From the NCBI GenBank assembly GCA_911728435.2, contig OU452201.1, positions 23,312,001 to 23,376,000 of the forward strand: DNA of 64,000 nt. Direction: 5' to 3'. Below the pieces are notes generated by a model that was given only the letters and a program-made list of their open reading frames with translations, had not been told where the DNA came from and did not search any database. Positions 21,155-32,689 of this stretch are shown piece after piece. Within the stretch, counting starts at the first letter, position 1, and each line of letters starts with the position of its first letter. This DNA comes from Apoderus coryli (lineage: Eukaryota; Arthropoda; Insecta; Coleoptera; Attelabidae). Made by a program: the position numbers and the translations under genes.

Positions 21155-22790
21155 ATGTTTGACTTAAATAATTTTTATTCTATTTAAAAAAAAAAAACTT
21201 TAACACCTTGTATCTTGGAAACAGTGCATTTCCGGACGAACGTTTATGGGAACATTTTCTCATAAAATGACCTGAGAAATACCCCCTTAAATATAATTTT
21301 AAACACCATGTATATGTGACAATAAACTTGGAACAGTTCACGTCACATCACCTAAGCTGACGTGAGTTGTGAAAAGATAACGCTTTATGAAGTTTTTGCA
21401 AAACGTTTGGTGATATAATTGTTTAAATCTATTGTTTATTTTTTTTAGTTCCGGCAGTAGTGTCTTGGAGCTGCAAATACTGTACCGAGGATATATTATT
21501 TTTCAATAGGTAGCACTTAGCTCTTATATTCATTAACTTTCCCTATTGTGGTATCCTCCAATTAACTCCGCATTGCAGATGCAGATCGGTTTATAAAAGG
21601 CAAACATTCTATCACATAAATCTACCAAAACAGAGTAAAATGTATTTGCAAATCAGCAAAATGCATGAGTTACGCCTTTGTATCAGAAACGCTACTAGTA
21701 AAGTAATAAAATACGTATATGTCACGATAACCTAAAAATTTATTAAAAATAAACGGTCTGTAAATAATTTTTGCTGGACTAGACTAATTAACTTTTTAAT
21801 CAATTTTGTATGTAGCATGGACGATATAATGCCGAGATGCGGGACGATCCCACAATTCCCCACGTTATCTTGTTTTATGTGTTGCGATGTGGTCTCTACT
21901 AGATTGAGTATAAAATATTTCATGAGATGGGACCAAAGAGAGAGGTTGCCAATTTTACACCATTGCCTAAATAACATTGTTATACCTACCCTTCATAAAT
22001 ATAAAGTATGAGCTAAACGTAACAAGCGTAGTAAGTGCTAGTGGGTGTTTTTCTGCTTAAAGACATTTTAAATTTAGAAGTTTTATGACTCCGCACGGAA
22101 AAAGAGTTTTTTCTGTCCTATTCAGGTACATCAATTGAAACGGTTTGTCATATTAATTTGAATATTAGGCAAAGCCAGAATATATATTTTGTTTAAATTT
22201 AGGATGACAAAAATTTAACAATATTTTCTTGCCAACAAGATGTTTTTGACGACATCTAGTGTGAGCAGGCAATACGTCCGCTGAAACACAGTTCACAAAC
22301 GATGGCTGGACTAGAAGCAACAACTCCATCATATCCTATTGCCAACACTAAAGGGCTACAGCGATTGCAACTAGAAACTAATGGATTCATCCTAGGGCCC
22401 ATCAAACTCATACACTAAAATTTAACTCAATTGGTTAAAGCGTTTAGGCGCTATCGTGGAACAGTACATGCAGACTAATCGTCCCAATGAACTCCAAATG
22501 GTTATATCCGTCTTTATCTCAAATTTTTTTAGCGCGTTCACAAGACTTTCCCTGTGCGGGAAAGTAAAAACATTAACGCAATATTTTGTAACACTAAATG
22601 TTGCTCCGATGCTCGAATTTCGTACCATAATGCCTTGGTATTATAACTATATTATTGCTCTGTAAATGGATAGATTCTATTGAGCAAAAAAGCTTATTAT
22701 TATTATTATTATAACTCAAAGTACAGGACTTCATATTAATGTTTAACAAACACTAATTTTAGTTAGAAACATCTAAAATAAATACACTAA
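21155..22790. other. No gene recognised
   Basis: AT-rich. Short frames on both strands at 21732-22011 and 22422-22665 are overlapping antiparallel openings without motifs. A TTATTA run sits near 22691-22712. Confidence 0.4.
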
Positions 22791-22796
22791 TATTAA

Positions 22797-23660
22797 CCTT
22801 CTTAAGACCGACTGGAGAAACGTTTAAGACCAAGTTTTTTCTGGTAGTTTCGATTAAATAGACAATTAAGTACATTTAAAAAGTCAAAACAAACTAAAAT
22901 CTTAAGTTTTATGTATTTTATTGATTTGCTTTACAAATATGGTGATACGTTGCACAAATATTATAAAACGTAATTACTGACATTTACCACGAATGTACTG
23001 AACTTTCGAATGCTCTTTGCAGACACTGTTATTGCATTTGAAGCACCGATTTCGATTCTTTTCATCTCTTTTCCTGTCACACAGATGACATCTGCCAAGT
23101 TGAGGTATAGGAGGTCCAGGGGTTTTGGGTTCTTGTGTAACTAGTTCGGGGACTACAAGCTGCATGTTTTTTTGTATGTTGGATTGCAAATTTTTATTAT
23201 TATGTTATTCTTTCCCAACTTTTTGCCTAACTGAAATAAAAATATTCTTCTATTGTCGAGGTTGCATTTTTCCCAATCTGTGTATTTGGTCATCCAGAGT
23301 TTGTAGGAGTTGATACCACCAATATCAAGAAGATGGCAAAACATTGCAATTGGCCAACTGATTGTTTTACGTTGGGTCGTGGATTCCTTCGCAAATTTAT
23401 CGCTTGTGTCAACAGCAGCCAATCGGTCTCTTTTGGCCGTCTTTTTTTTGCATACATAGAGGACCAACTGGGGTACAGAATAACCCCATTTCAAAAATTA
23501 TGTCGCAAATCGAAAACTAAATACAATCAAAAATAAACAATTTTAGTAATTGTAGCGAAGACAATAATATTAAGATAGAATAATGGAAAAAAATGATCCA
23601 CATTCTTTCCATCGAGTTACACAGAAAAACATCGCTGTACCCCACTCGGTCTTATGAAGG
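22797..23660 (-). mobile_element. Internally deleted piggyBac-like element with TTAA duplications
   Basis: TTAA lies at 22793-22796 and 23661-23664. The tips are CCTTCTTAAGACCGACTGG at 22797 and, reverse-complemented from 23660, CCTTCATAAGACCGAGTGG, matching at 17 of 19 positions. TTAA target duplications with CCYT tips are the hallmark of piggyBac elements. The 864-bp interior keeps only the C-terminal part of a transposase on the minus strand, so most of the coding region has been lost. Confidence 0.92.
22974..23520 (-). pseudogene. piggyBac transposase C-terminal fragment, frameshifted
   Basis: The upstream minus-strand frame (to about 23153) begins with a degraded VDTSDKFAKESTTQRKTISW and continues WPIAMFCHLLDIGGINSY, matching the D...RKT.RWP...F..LL..AG.NA region around the last catalytic Asp of piggyBac transposases. 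A frameshift near 23160-23190 leads into the second frame ending at 22974. That frame holds the C-terminal cysteine-rich finger: CHLCDRKRDEKNRNRCFKCN, then VCKEHSK. The N-terminal domain and the first catalytic residues are missing. Confidence 0.85.
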
Positions 23661-23715
23661 TTAATGACCACTTACATCGATATACCTAACGTCGTCCAAA
23701 TACATTATTTTTTTA

Positions 23716-23760
23716 AATAACGTCTACTCCACAAAGGTCATTTGTGGAGTAGACGTTATT
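23716..23760. repeat. Perfect 20-bp inverted repeat hairpin
   Basis: Arms 23716-23735 and 23741-23760 are exact reverse complements around a 5-nt loop (GGTCA). No terminator-like context or gene is adjacent. Confidence 0.95.
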
Positions 23761-24069
23761 CATTTACCCCTTATTAAAAGGAACTCCTCGTAATAAAATG
23801 GACTATTTCAATAATATTATTTTTTTTTTGTCTTGCGAACATTATCCCATTATTATTATGTTGATAACCTTGATAATTAAAAACATTATCCTAATAACCT
23901 GATTCACGATTTTTGTAATTAATCAAACATCTGATATACCTACATCACTTAATCGACTGCGAACATGCAAAACAACAACATGCATAATGCAAAAGAGCAC
24001 CAGTAGTAGGCATAACCTTCACATCTCCACCACAAAGGACCCTTAACATTTTAGTAAATTAGGTTCCCA

Positions 24070-25110
24070 GCCAGTTACAAACCGTCAGCATTTTCGGGTG
24101 CCACTGGGAAATCCATGTCAATCTGGAAATAAAATAATTTTAATCAGACGTTTTTGATTTATAAAATATATCCCGCTCCTCTTCGAGAATGGATTCCTTA
24201 AAAAAATATTAAAACATTTCTTTTCAGTAGGTATTTATCAATCTAAATCCTCAGGGCTGTGTGTAAAATGGCCATTTTTCTAAAATTAATGTAGTAGACC
24301 CCAATGACTTAATTTCAACTAACCTATAGGTATTTACTACAAGCCTTCCAACAATGGTCAAACTGTTCCGAAGTCAAATTATCAAATTTTAAGGAGCGAA
24401 TTGTGGCATCAGCGTCTTCCTCTGGAACTAAAATTTAATAGTATCTAAGTTGAAACTTTTATCAAATTATTTTAATATAGAAGAATTATATTTTAATACT
24501 TTTATACTAAATGGTATATAATAAAGACAAAATTTATTTAGTAATAGCAAAGTGTCGGAAAGGATTAGCGATTTACTTACTTCTCCACAGAATACTCCCC
24601 ATATAACAAATAACCACTCCACACTGCTTATATACCTAGTTATTATCAAATATTTAATATATGTATATATTTGGTTATTATTAATACATACACAAATTAA
24701 CAAGTAGCACCCGTTATGTGGAATCCAATAGAACACTATGATACTAATAACAGTAACAATTTTGGGAAATAGGATAAAGCAAGAAGCAATAGTTTCTTTA
24801 TAGCTATTTGTCGCAAATTTAGCGGGAACCAGGTTAGGCTTTAAGTTGTGGGGAATTATAGGATGTAGGCATTTCGTATTTTTTGTGCATTGATCATGGT
24901 TTTACATTATGGAGATATTACTATTTTTAATCATCATAATAATAATTATTAGGCTATGAACTTTGACATCAACAATAATAAAACGTGAAAGCTCTTATTC
25001 ACTATAATCCTCATCCAAAACAAGTTCCAGGCCGTGTAGATCTCCTCCGATGCCAAGCAAGTGTATAATATGCCATGTACTTTTACACACAGTTAAATAT
25101 TCAGGTCAGG
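24070..25110 (-). other. Exon-like open segments of an unidentified minus-strand gene or relic
   Basis: Three segments look more coding than their surroundings. 25110-24995 reads WHIIHLLGIGGDLHGLELVL and then DEDYSE before a stop. 24426-24334, after a TTCCAG acceptor, reads EDADATIRSLKFDNLTSEQF and then DHCWKACS, with a possible GTAAAT donor. 24131-24084, after a TTTCCAG acceptor, reads IDMDFPVAPENADGL and stops. The phases of the last two do not join cleanly, so a single gene model is not supported. No family is recognised. Confidence 0.25.
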
Positions 25111-25264
25111 TACTTTTTGTGAGGTTCCTTTAAAGGGAAAAATTTTTTAAATAGTTCCCAAATCGTAAATTTTTTCAATAAAGAAGAAGTCATTAGAAAA
25201 GAAAAAAGATGATTGTGCTTTTCTTATAGAATCTACTCGCCTAAACAACATACTAATTTACAAA

Positions 25265-26190
25265 GCTCTGCTGCCAGACTTTTTTTGAAAATATCGCTAT
25301 CATCTACCACGTACTCATTATTCGCGCAATAGCATAATTATTCCGAAATATATTTATACCTAACACATGTACAGATACTTAATTAACCACAAACTTAATG
25401 TCACCAAGTTTATTTTATTTTGGCTAGAATAATTTCGTTGTTGAAAAAATTGCATATTATTTATATTGCATTCAATTCAATTCATTCTAAACCCGACAAC
25501 AACCAAGAAAAAATACAGAATCGCAGATGCCACACTTTATTTGAACATTTTCACCATCACCCTCCACGTACGCATTATTCGCGTAATACCGAAATTAATA
25601 GATCAATCCGAAATCTATTTACACACCCAATACAAGTGCAAATGCCTAATTAACCACAAACAAATTATCCAAGCTTTATTTTCATTTAATTTTTACAAAA
25701 ATATTATAGCAGTTTAATATATTTCATATTTTATACCAGGTGAAACTAAATCTGACAACGAGATGCAACGATCCAAGAAAACTATTAAATATGTCAACTA
25801 TAACAAGTGGCATTTTTTAAATTAATTAATTTGATTATTATAAAACAATGTTTTTTAAAAATGGAAAAAACGAACTTAAAATGATTCTACACAAAAGTAA
25901 GATCGGTAATGTTACGGTAACTATATTCGATTAATACGTAATATTAATAATTTCTTGCCAAAATTCGATTTGATGTATAGGCTATACATTTTACATAGGT
26001 AAACAATAACTACTAAGGAATTTGTCTTATAGGAAAGATGAAAAATCAACAGAACCAATTAACTGATACATTAATCAGTAATTACCGGTAACTATATTCT
26101 AATAATACCAAATATTATATATTTCTAGCCAAAATGCGATTTGCTGTATAGGCTATACATCTTAAATAGGTAATGAAAAACTACCATAGA
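25265..26190 (+). repeat. Two sets of diverged direct duplications
   Basis: 25300-25410 and 25545-25665 share CACGTACTCATTATTCGCGC versus CACGTACGCATTATTCGCGT and end alike in TTAATTAACCACAAAC or CTAATTAACCACAAAC. 25905-26010 and 26085-26180 share CGGTAACTATATTC and GTATAGGCTATACAT. The units are roughly 240 and 170 bp. They are probably decayed tandem duplications within one repeat. Confidence 0.7.
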
Positions 26191-26199
26191 AGAAGCACC

Positions 26200-26920
26200 G
26201 AATAATAGCTTCCTTATTATGTGAGATAAATAAATTTATTGAAATAAGAATCGTGGTATGGTCACGTATAACATATTCATCAAAAATACTATCAAACAAT
26301 ACTTACAAATTCATTTGTTTTAGACTTCACTAGATCGTTACTAGAAGAACAATAAGAAATTCAATCCATATGGTGTAAAAGATGTTCAGAGAGAAGAATA
26401 ACAAAGATACTATCTTTCGACTACTCAAAATATTTAAAATTTTGCCTTAACAAAATTCGTCTTCGAAAAAATACACAAGGTTAATTTTTTTTAAGAATAA
26501 TATGAATTTAATCATGAAGAAATTTATAAACAAAGGCTTAATTACCGAAAAAATTATTTATCTTATAGAAAAGGCGAAAAATGAACAGAATCATTAAACC
26601 GGTACGTTAAAGAGTATTATATTTAATATTTTACATTGCAGATACCTACCACAAATTAATTAGAAAACTAGGCAAACAAACATAAATCTAGGTAAAAATC
26701 AAATTGAAAATACAATAAATCATAGCATTTTTTGAATAAAATATAGAGACAAATGTATTTTTTATTAATATAAATAAATAATATAACACATACGTATTTT
26801 GTTGATTTCGAAATAAGTGTTCAATATACTCTATTATTGTGTTGACCTCTAATAATATTCAATTCACTTTACTTAATGTTTATGTCAAATAATTTTAGAT
26901 TTTAAAATAAAAATTATGGC
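26200..26920. other. No gene recognised
   Basis: AT-rich. It contains a further partial echo of the preceding duplications near 26560-26600 (TTATCTTATAGAAAAGGCGA). Confidence 0.4.
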
Positions 26921-26924
26921 CAAT

Positions 26925-28635
26925 TTTTAGCTCTCCATATCATATATGTAATATATGGAGACTATTAGTTTCATGAAAAAAATTTTTTTTTTAATTTCAC
27001 CGGAAATACTTGTTTTTGGTCATTTTATACATAAATAAGTAGTTTTAAAAAAATGTCTGTCTGTCTGTCTGTATCCACGAAAACGCAAAAACCGCTTAAC
27101 AGATTTTAACCAAATTTGGTACAAAAATACTATTGGACATGGCAAGGAGCTGATTAGATTTTGGGAAACATTGAGCGTAGGCAAAGGGTTTAAAAGAGGG
27201 TTCAAAAATTAAAAAAATTCATAGTTCTTAAACTTATCCGAAATACTGCATAATTTTTTACGCATTTAATTGAATATAACCTAAAATAATGAACATAAAA
27301 TATTAGACCGCATTGGCGTGCGAAAATAGTGTAAAATGGGGTAAAAAAGATTAAAAAAAAAAGTATTTCTTAAAAATAGCAGAAATATTAACTAGTTATT
27401 TATAGTTTTGATAGAATATAACCTATAAAATGTGTCATGAATAACTTACTTTCATAGGCGTTCGTAAATAGTGGAAAAGGGGTCAAAACATAAAAAATAT
27501 ATATTTCCTAAACTTATTCGAAATATGGAATAATTTTTCATAGTTGTGATACAATATAAGCTAAAAAATATTCCATAAAAGAATTGGTTCACACAGGCGT
27601 TCGAAAATAGTTTAAAAAAAGGGTCAAAAACGAAAAAAAAAACGTTTCCCAAATATACCAGAAAAATTGGCTAATTATATATAGCTTTGATATAAGATAA
27701 CCTAAAAAATGCAGCATAAAATTTTTATTCACACGCGTTCGTAAATAGTAGAAAAAGGGGTAAAATAAAAAAAAATTAAAATGTAAAATTTTTTATATTT
27801 AACTAGATGAATTGGTGTTAAAAATACACAACAAAAATTAATGTACCATAGGCGTCCGTGAAAATTCTATAAAAGGGTCAGAAAAAATTTGTATCCGTGA
27901 TAACTCAAAAACCACTTAACGGATTTTAACCACATTTGGTACGAAAATACTACAGGCTATTTATAGGTGGTGATTAACATTGAGCGTAGACAAGGGGTTT
28001 AAAAGAGGGTTCAAAAATTGAAAAAAAATTGGCTAATTATATATAGCTTTGATATAAGATAACCTAAAAAATGCAGCATAAAATTTTTATTTACATAGGC
28101 GTTCGTAAATAGTAAAAAAAAGGGGCAAAATGAAAAAAAAAATTAAAATGTAAAAAATTTTATATTTAACTAGTTGAATTGGTGTTAAAAATACGCGACA
28201 AAAATTAATGTTCCATAGGCGTCCGTGAAAATTCTATAAAAGGGTCCGAACAAATTGTATCCGTGATAACTCAAAAACCACTTAACGGATAACCTACAAC
28301 ATGCAGCATAACAATTTTGTTTACATAGGCGTTCGTAAATAGTAGAAAAGGGGGCAAAATAAATTTTATAATAAAACTAAAAAAAATCAATTATTTTGCG
28401 TACAAGAAATTTGGCCTAGATCTGAAATATAAAATATCTGCGTATAAATAGTGCCTCCAAAGAGAAGAAAAAGGCACAAAACCCGATACAACAAAAAAAT
28501 AGCTGATGTCTAAAACAAAACAAAAATTTATTAAATTTAGAAAAATGACAAAAAGGTCATAAAATTATTACTTTTACACTTAAATATGGAGAGCTATTCG
28601 TGCCTCGAGGGCAACAGTTTATTTATATTAAAACC
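26925..28635 (+). repeat. Repeat family A, long copy with internal tandem array
   Basis: The head (ATATATGGAGACTATTAGTT) leads to TTTAATTTCACCGGAAAT, a GTCT run at 27053-27071 and TATCCACGAAAACGCAAAAA. Then follow about eight diverged units that each restart with a form of CATAGGCGTTCGTAAATAGT. Their starts are near 27309, 27456, 27593, 27733, 27848, 28096, 28216 and 28325. The stretch 27660-27930 is duplicated again at 28028-28290. The copy ends with GTGCCTCGAGGGCAACAG. No protein is encoded. Three partial copies elsewhere in the window show that it is a mobile or dispersed family. Confidence 0.85.
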
Positions 28636-28639
28636 TCAA

Positions 28640-29029
28640 ATTATTTTACATAAAAAATTTTACGTTTGTGTCATTCACCTATAGGAACATTTCTGTTATT
28701 ATAGTTTCAGTATAAATATAGATAAATAGGTTACTCAGCAGCCTAGATTAGCTCGGTGAATTTTCTTGAAAACCAAGGAATAGTACATTTGAGAGATGTG
28801 TTTACTATTAGCAGCGCTTAGCCTCACTTCTTTGTTGAAATAAACTAATGTGATATTGTCAACTGTGGTTCAGATTCTACGTAACTTCTCACGTAATTGT
28901 CAACTAATAAAAATGCTGATATTGACGTTAAAGGATAACAAAAGTCAATATCAATGTTACCATCATCCAAATAAAAATATGTCTCAGTAGAGATGCTACG
29001 TAATAAGTCTGTCTTTAAATAATCCGCTA
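28640..29029. other. No gene recognised
   Basis: AT-rich flank of the first mariner copy. Confidence 0.4.
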
Positions 29030-29031
29030 TA

Positions 29032-31118
29032 CAGGGTGGTCCAACGAAAAGTTTGCACCTAGCTTTTCTCTTTTTTTTGTAGTCGAATGCGAAAATGCTC
29101 GGACACGTCGATTTTGCTTTTGAGGGGGACACATTTTAAACATATTTTTCGATCTGCGCCTTTAACCCCCTAGCGGGGGTGAGTAACAACCCTAAAATTT
29201 TAAATGGAAAGAGGGGTCTAATGACATATCATTTGAAAGGACACAAAATTGTCTTTCTAATGATACCCTATTTGTCGAATTTTACTAAAACAGTTAATCC
29301 GAAAACGACTTTAAAGACATTAAGCCGATAATTTTGGTATTAATGAGAAATACAAATAAGTTTTAATTATTACGACTGAAAACAACTACAATCATTTCTA
29401 AATTATTTACTTTGAAGAAAAACGGGATTTCAAAAACACTATCTTATTTATCAGAACTAAATTCCTCACTAATCGTTTGCGTTTTTTGTTGAAATAGAAA
29501 CTGCAGATACGTGTAGGAAAAGAATTTACACCGTTTATTTTAGTCTTTTCATTGATTCAGTTTGGTTGCTTCTCAAGTTATTTTACTTTTACCGTACAAA
29601 ATGATTTATTCCATTCTAGAACGAGTTGAAATTGTTAAACTTTATTTTCAAAATAATAGTAGTGCTAGACTTACGGCTCGCTTATTTAATGAGAGACATC
29701 CCGATAAAAATGTGAATGATGTGTACGTTGGCAAGTTAGTTAAAAAGTTTGTAGATACCGGATCTGTCTGTAATGTAAAACACCAGCCGCAGAAACCGAT
29801 CAGAAATGAAGCTGTGGAAGTCGCTGTTTTAGGGCATGTTGAAATGGATCATAGTCAAAGTACCCGTCAACTAGCTGAAGCCTCAGGTGTCTCCCGTTCG
29901 TCCATAATACGAATTTTAAAAGCGTACAAATTTCATCCGTACAAAATCAAATTAGTACAGGAACTAAATGAGGATGATCCTGATAGAAGGCTGCAATTTT
30001 GTGAAACAATGAGCCAGCGTTTAATTGAAGATCCGCAATTATTATTTAACATTTGTTTTTCCGACGAATGCACATTTTATTTGAATGGAGCTGTAAATAG
30101 GCACAATTGCCGTTACTGGGATGACAGTAACCCACATTTATTCCGTGAGGTTCATACCCAGTATCCTCAAAAAATAAACGTCTGGTGTGGCATATTAGGA
30201 AATCATATTATAGGACCACTTTTTATTCCTGGAAATTTAACTGGTGAAGTGTACCTAAACATGCTTGAAGACACAATTGATCCTTTAATAACACAAATAA
30301 TAGAAGATGACCAAAATCATACTGCTGATCGGCTTTATTTCCAGCAAGATGGAGCACCTCCGCACTATGTGGCTCCTGTAAGACAGTTCTTAGATGACCG
30401 GTTCCCTGGACGGTGGATTGGAAGGAGGGGCCCAATTGAATGGCCTGCCAGGTCACCGGATTTATCGCCTTTAGACTTTTTTCTTTGGGGGCACTTAAAA
30501 AATAAATGTTTTGCCACGAAGCCCGAGTCCATAGAAGATCTTCGCCAACGCATTACAGAAGAGTGCAGAAACATAACACCTGATATGCTACAAAATGTTA
30601 GAAATAGATTTGAACAAAATCTGTATTATTGTATGGAATCAAATGGGTCACATTTTCAACATTTGTTAATGTAACGTTTTAATAAATCAATTTAACAGCT
30701 TGTTTACTTTTTTTACAAAGCAATGTTAAAACTAACAAACATTGGAATGTACTAACGATTGCAGGTGTTTTCACTCGCAATAATTAAAACTTATTTGTAT
30801 TTCTCATTAATACCAAAATTATCGGCTTAATGTCTTTAAAGTCGTTTTCGTATTAACTGTTTTAGTAAAATTCGACAAATAGGGTATCATTAGAAAGACA
30901 ATTTTGTGTCCTTTCAAATGATATGTCATTAGACCCCTCTTTCCATTTAAAATTTTAGGGTTGTTACTCACCCCCGCTAGGGGGTTAAAGGCGCAGATCG
31001 AAAAATATGTTTAAAATGTGTCCCCCTCAAAAGCAAAATCGACGTGTCCGAGCATTTTCGCATTCGACTACAAAAAAAAGAGAAAAGCTAGGTGCAAACT
31101 TTTCGTTGGACCACCCTG
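29032..31118 (+). mobile_element. Full-length DD41D mariner element, copy 1, with ~365-bp inverted repeats
   Basis: The ends are CAGGGTGGTCCAACGAAAAG (29032) and its exact complement at 31118, flanked by TA on both sides. The inverted repeats are unusually long: nearly perfect for about 340 bp (29032-29371) and recognisable to about 29397, against 30754-31118. The 2087-bp element has one intact transposase gene. A second copy at 35697-37797 differs by only a handful of substitutions and one indel but has unrelated flanks, so the pair arose by transposition rather than segmental duplication. Confidence 0.95.
29601..30674 (+). CDS. Mariner transposase, DD41D type, apparently intact
   Basis: 357 residues from the ATG at 29601; the frame stays open 13 codons upstream but without another ATG. 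Residues 1-120 form the paired-like DNA-binding region with two helix-turn-helix segments (LARLF-type helices near 15-50 and TRQLAEASGVSRSSIIRIL near 88-106). The catalytic triad is D155 in CFSDECTF, D250 in YFQQDGAPPHY and D292 in SPDLSPLDFFLW, with 41 residues between the last two, hence DD41D. Enzymes of this family cut and paste the element at TA sites. All triad residues are present, there are no internal stops, and the element ends are preserved. Activity is plausible but unproven. Confidence 0.92.
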   Translation: MIYSILERVEIVKLYFQNNSSARLTARLFNERHPDKNVNDVYVGKLVKKFVDTGSVCNVKHQPQKPIRNEAVEVAVLGHVEMDHSQSTRQLAEASGVSRSSIIRILKAYKFHPYKIKLVQELNEDDPDRRLQFCETMSQRLIEDPQLLFNICFSDECTFYLNGAVNRHNCRYWDDSNPHLFREVHTQYPQKINVWCGILGNHIIGPLFIPGNLTGEVYLNMLEDTIDPLITQIIEDDQNHTADRLYFQQDGAPPHYVAPVRQFLDDRFPGRWIGRRGPIEWPARSPDLSPLDFFLWGHLKNKCFATKPESIEDLRQRITEECRNITPDMLQNVRNRFEQNLYYCMESNGSHFQHLLM

Positions 31119-31120
31119 TA

Positions 31121-32245
31121 TATTGGTGACAAAAACGTTAAGTTTAGAATATTATTTGAGATAAAATAATGGCACTCAAGATCTGCAACTTAGTCTATTG
31201 GCCGCTTGTTATACTAATAAATGAGTAAAGATTAGTACATGTCCTCTAAGTTATTGGTCTAATGTAAATAATCCTGGTATATACAATATAAATAATATTG
31301 TGATAATTTATTTTCGCACAAGAATAATGACACGCTGGTATTAGGATAATATCCTGGAGTTATTCTGCCAAAACAATAGTGCATTAGGGATTTAATACAT
31401 CTTCTTGATCATTTTATTACATTTATATTATAAAAAAAGTCATTGTTATATAGATTCTGCAGTTAATCATTAACGGTCATTACTATACTATACTAAGGCT
31501 TGCAATGTTTTTCTTGGGTTAATTGGATCAAAACCTTTTGTTTAGATAGTTAATAATTTTGTTATACAATATATTATGCAGTTTTGGTTCGTAAGTTCGT
31601 GTGTTGTGTGTGTACAACGCAGCAAAATAGTTCTCTACATGATGAAATGCATGGAAAGAATGGTTATCTCATGTTGTACATCCATGTTTTAAAATCAAAG
31701 ATGTTCCTAAAAATATATGCACACAATACATACGTAATAATATATGTTGAACACAAAGCGAAAAACAAAAAGGATAAAAGAGAATGAGAAAAATGTAATG
31801 GCAGTCAGGAAAACGTGAGTGTTTTGTGTTCAAATTTAGTGCATCAGGTGTGATCTAGGAAAGCCAGAAACGCTTCCTAGTAAATATTGATATGGCGTAT
31901 GTAATAAATATAGCAAACATTTTCTTTGATATTATACCTACCTATACAAAATATACTGACGGAACGACAGAGAAAATACAATGACGTTATCCTCCAGAAC
32001 AAGGTTTTTAGATAATATTTTAAATTAAATTTTGTGAAATAACGATTACTGCACATTGATGTTAACAGGATACGATAAAAAAAATATATACAATTTTCAC
32101 AAATTTTAAGTTTTTTAAGATTCATCCATGAATATTTTTAAGGTTGAACTATTTCCTCGAGGACTGCAACTGAGTCTATTGGCCTCTTGTAATAATAAAA
32201 AAAAGTTAAATCACATAAACCAACAGATATAGCATGTTTTTTTTT
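31121..32245. other. No gene recognised
   Basis: AT-rich. A short phrase near 31185 (CTGCAACTTAGTCTATTGGC) recurs near 32164 as CTGCAACTGAGTCTATTGGC. No coding evidence. Confidence 0.4.
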
Positions 32246-32249
32246 TAAT

Positions 32250-32680
32250 TGTCGTTAAATCCAGAAGTACATAACCTAGATGGCGACGACGCGGCGGTAA
32301 AATAGACATATGCGAATGACAAATGTAATAATTTAAAAACAATTCTGGCAGAATTAGGTCAAATGAATAATATAAAAGAAAAATAAGTATAAATTAGGAG
32401 TTTTTTTTTAATATTGAGTATATGTTTTAAATTGTTATATTACTGTGGAAGTTGAATTAATTAAGTTTGTTGGGAAAATTAGTATCTAATCATATTCTAT
32501 TTGTAAATATATTGTGCATTATGTGTGTTTGTTAAGGAAAATATGGTGGTATAGGTATTATGTTTGTGGTGAAATTTTTAAAATAAGTCTGGCACCAGAG
32601 CATAATATGTTGGACCTTCGATGTAGTTTAGGCGAGAACATTTTGATAAGAAAGCACGCATATGTTGTTTTTTTTTCTCA
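32250..32680 (+). repeat. Dispersed repeat family B, uninterrupted copy
   Basis: Shares GGTAAAATAGACATATGCGA, ATTACTGTGGAAGTTGAATT, TGTAAATATATTGTG and TGTTTGTGGTGAAATTTT with the locus 42950-44960, in the same order. There the two halves are separated by about 1.7 kb of palindromic sequence. This copy represents the empty state. Confidence 0.7.
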
Positions 32681-32689
32681 TTGCTTTGA

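Noticed and set aside
22422..22665. Antiparallel ~68-codon frames on both strands
   Set aside because: Mirror-image openings of the same DNA without motifs or codon bias.
25265..26190. CRISPR-like or satellite array
   Set aside because: Only two diverged copies of each unit, no regular spacers; better explained as decayed duplications.
29562..29600. Upstream extension of the mariner transposase
   Set aside because: The extra 13 codons lack an ATG; the ATG at 29601 starts the conserved N-terminal region.
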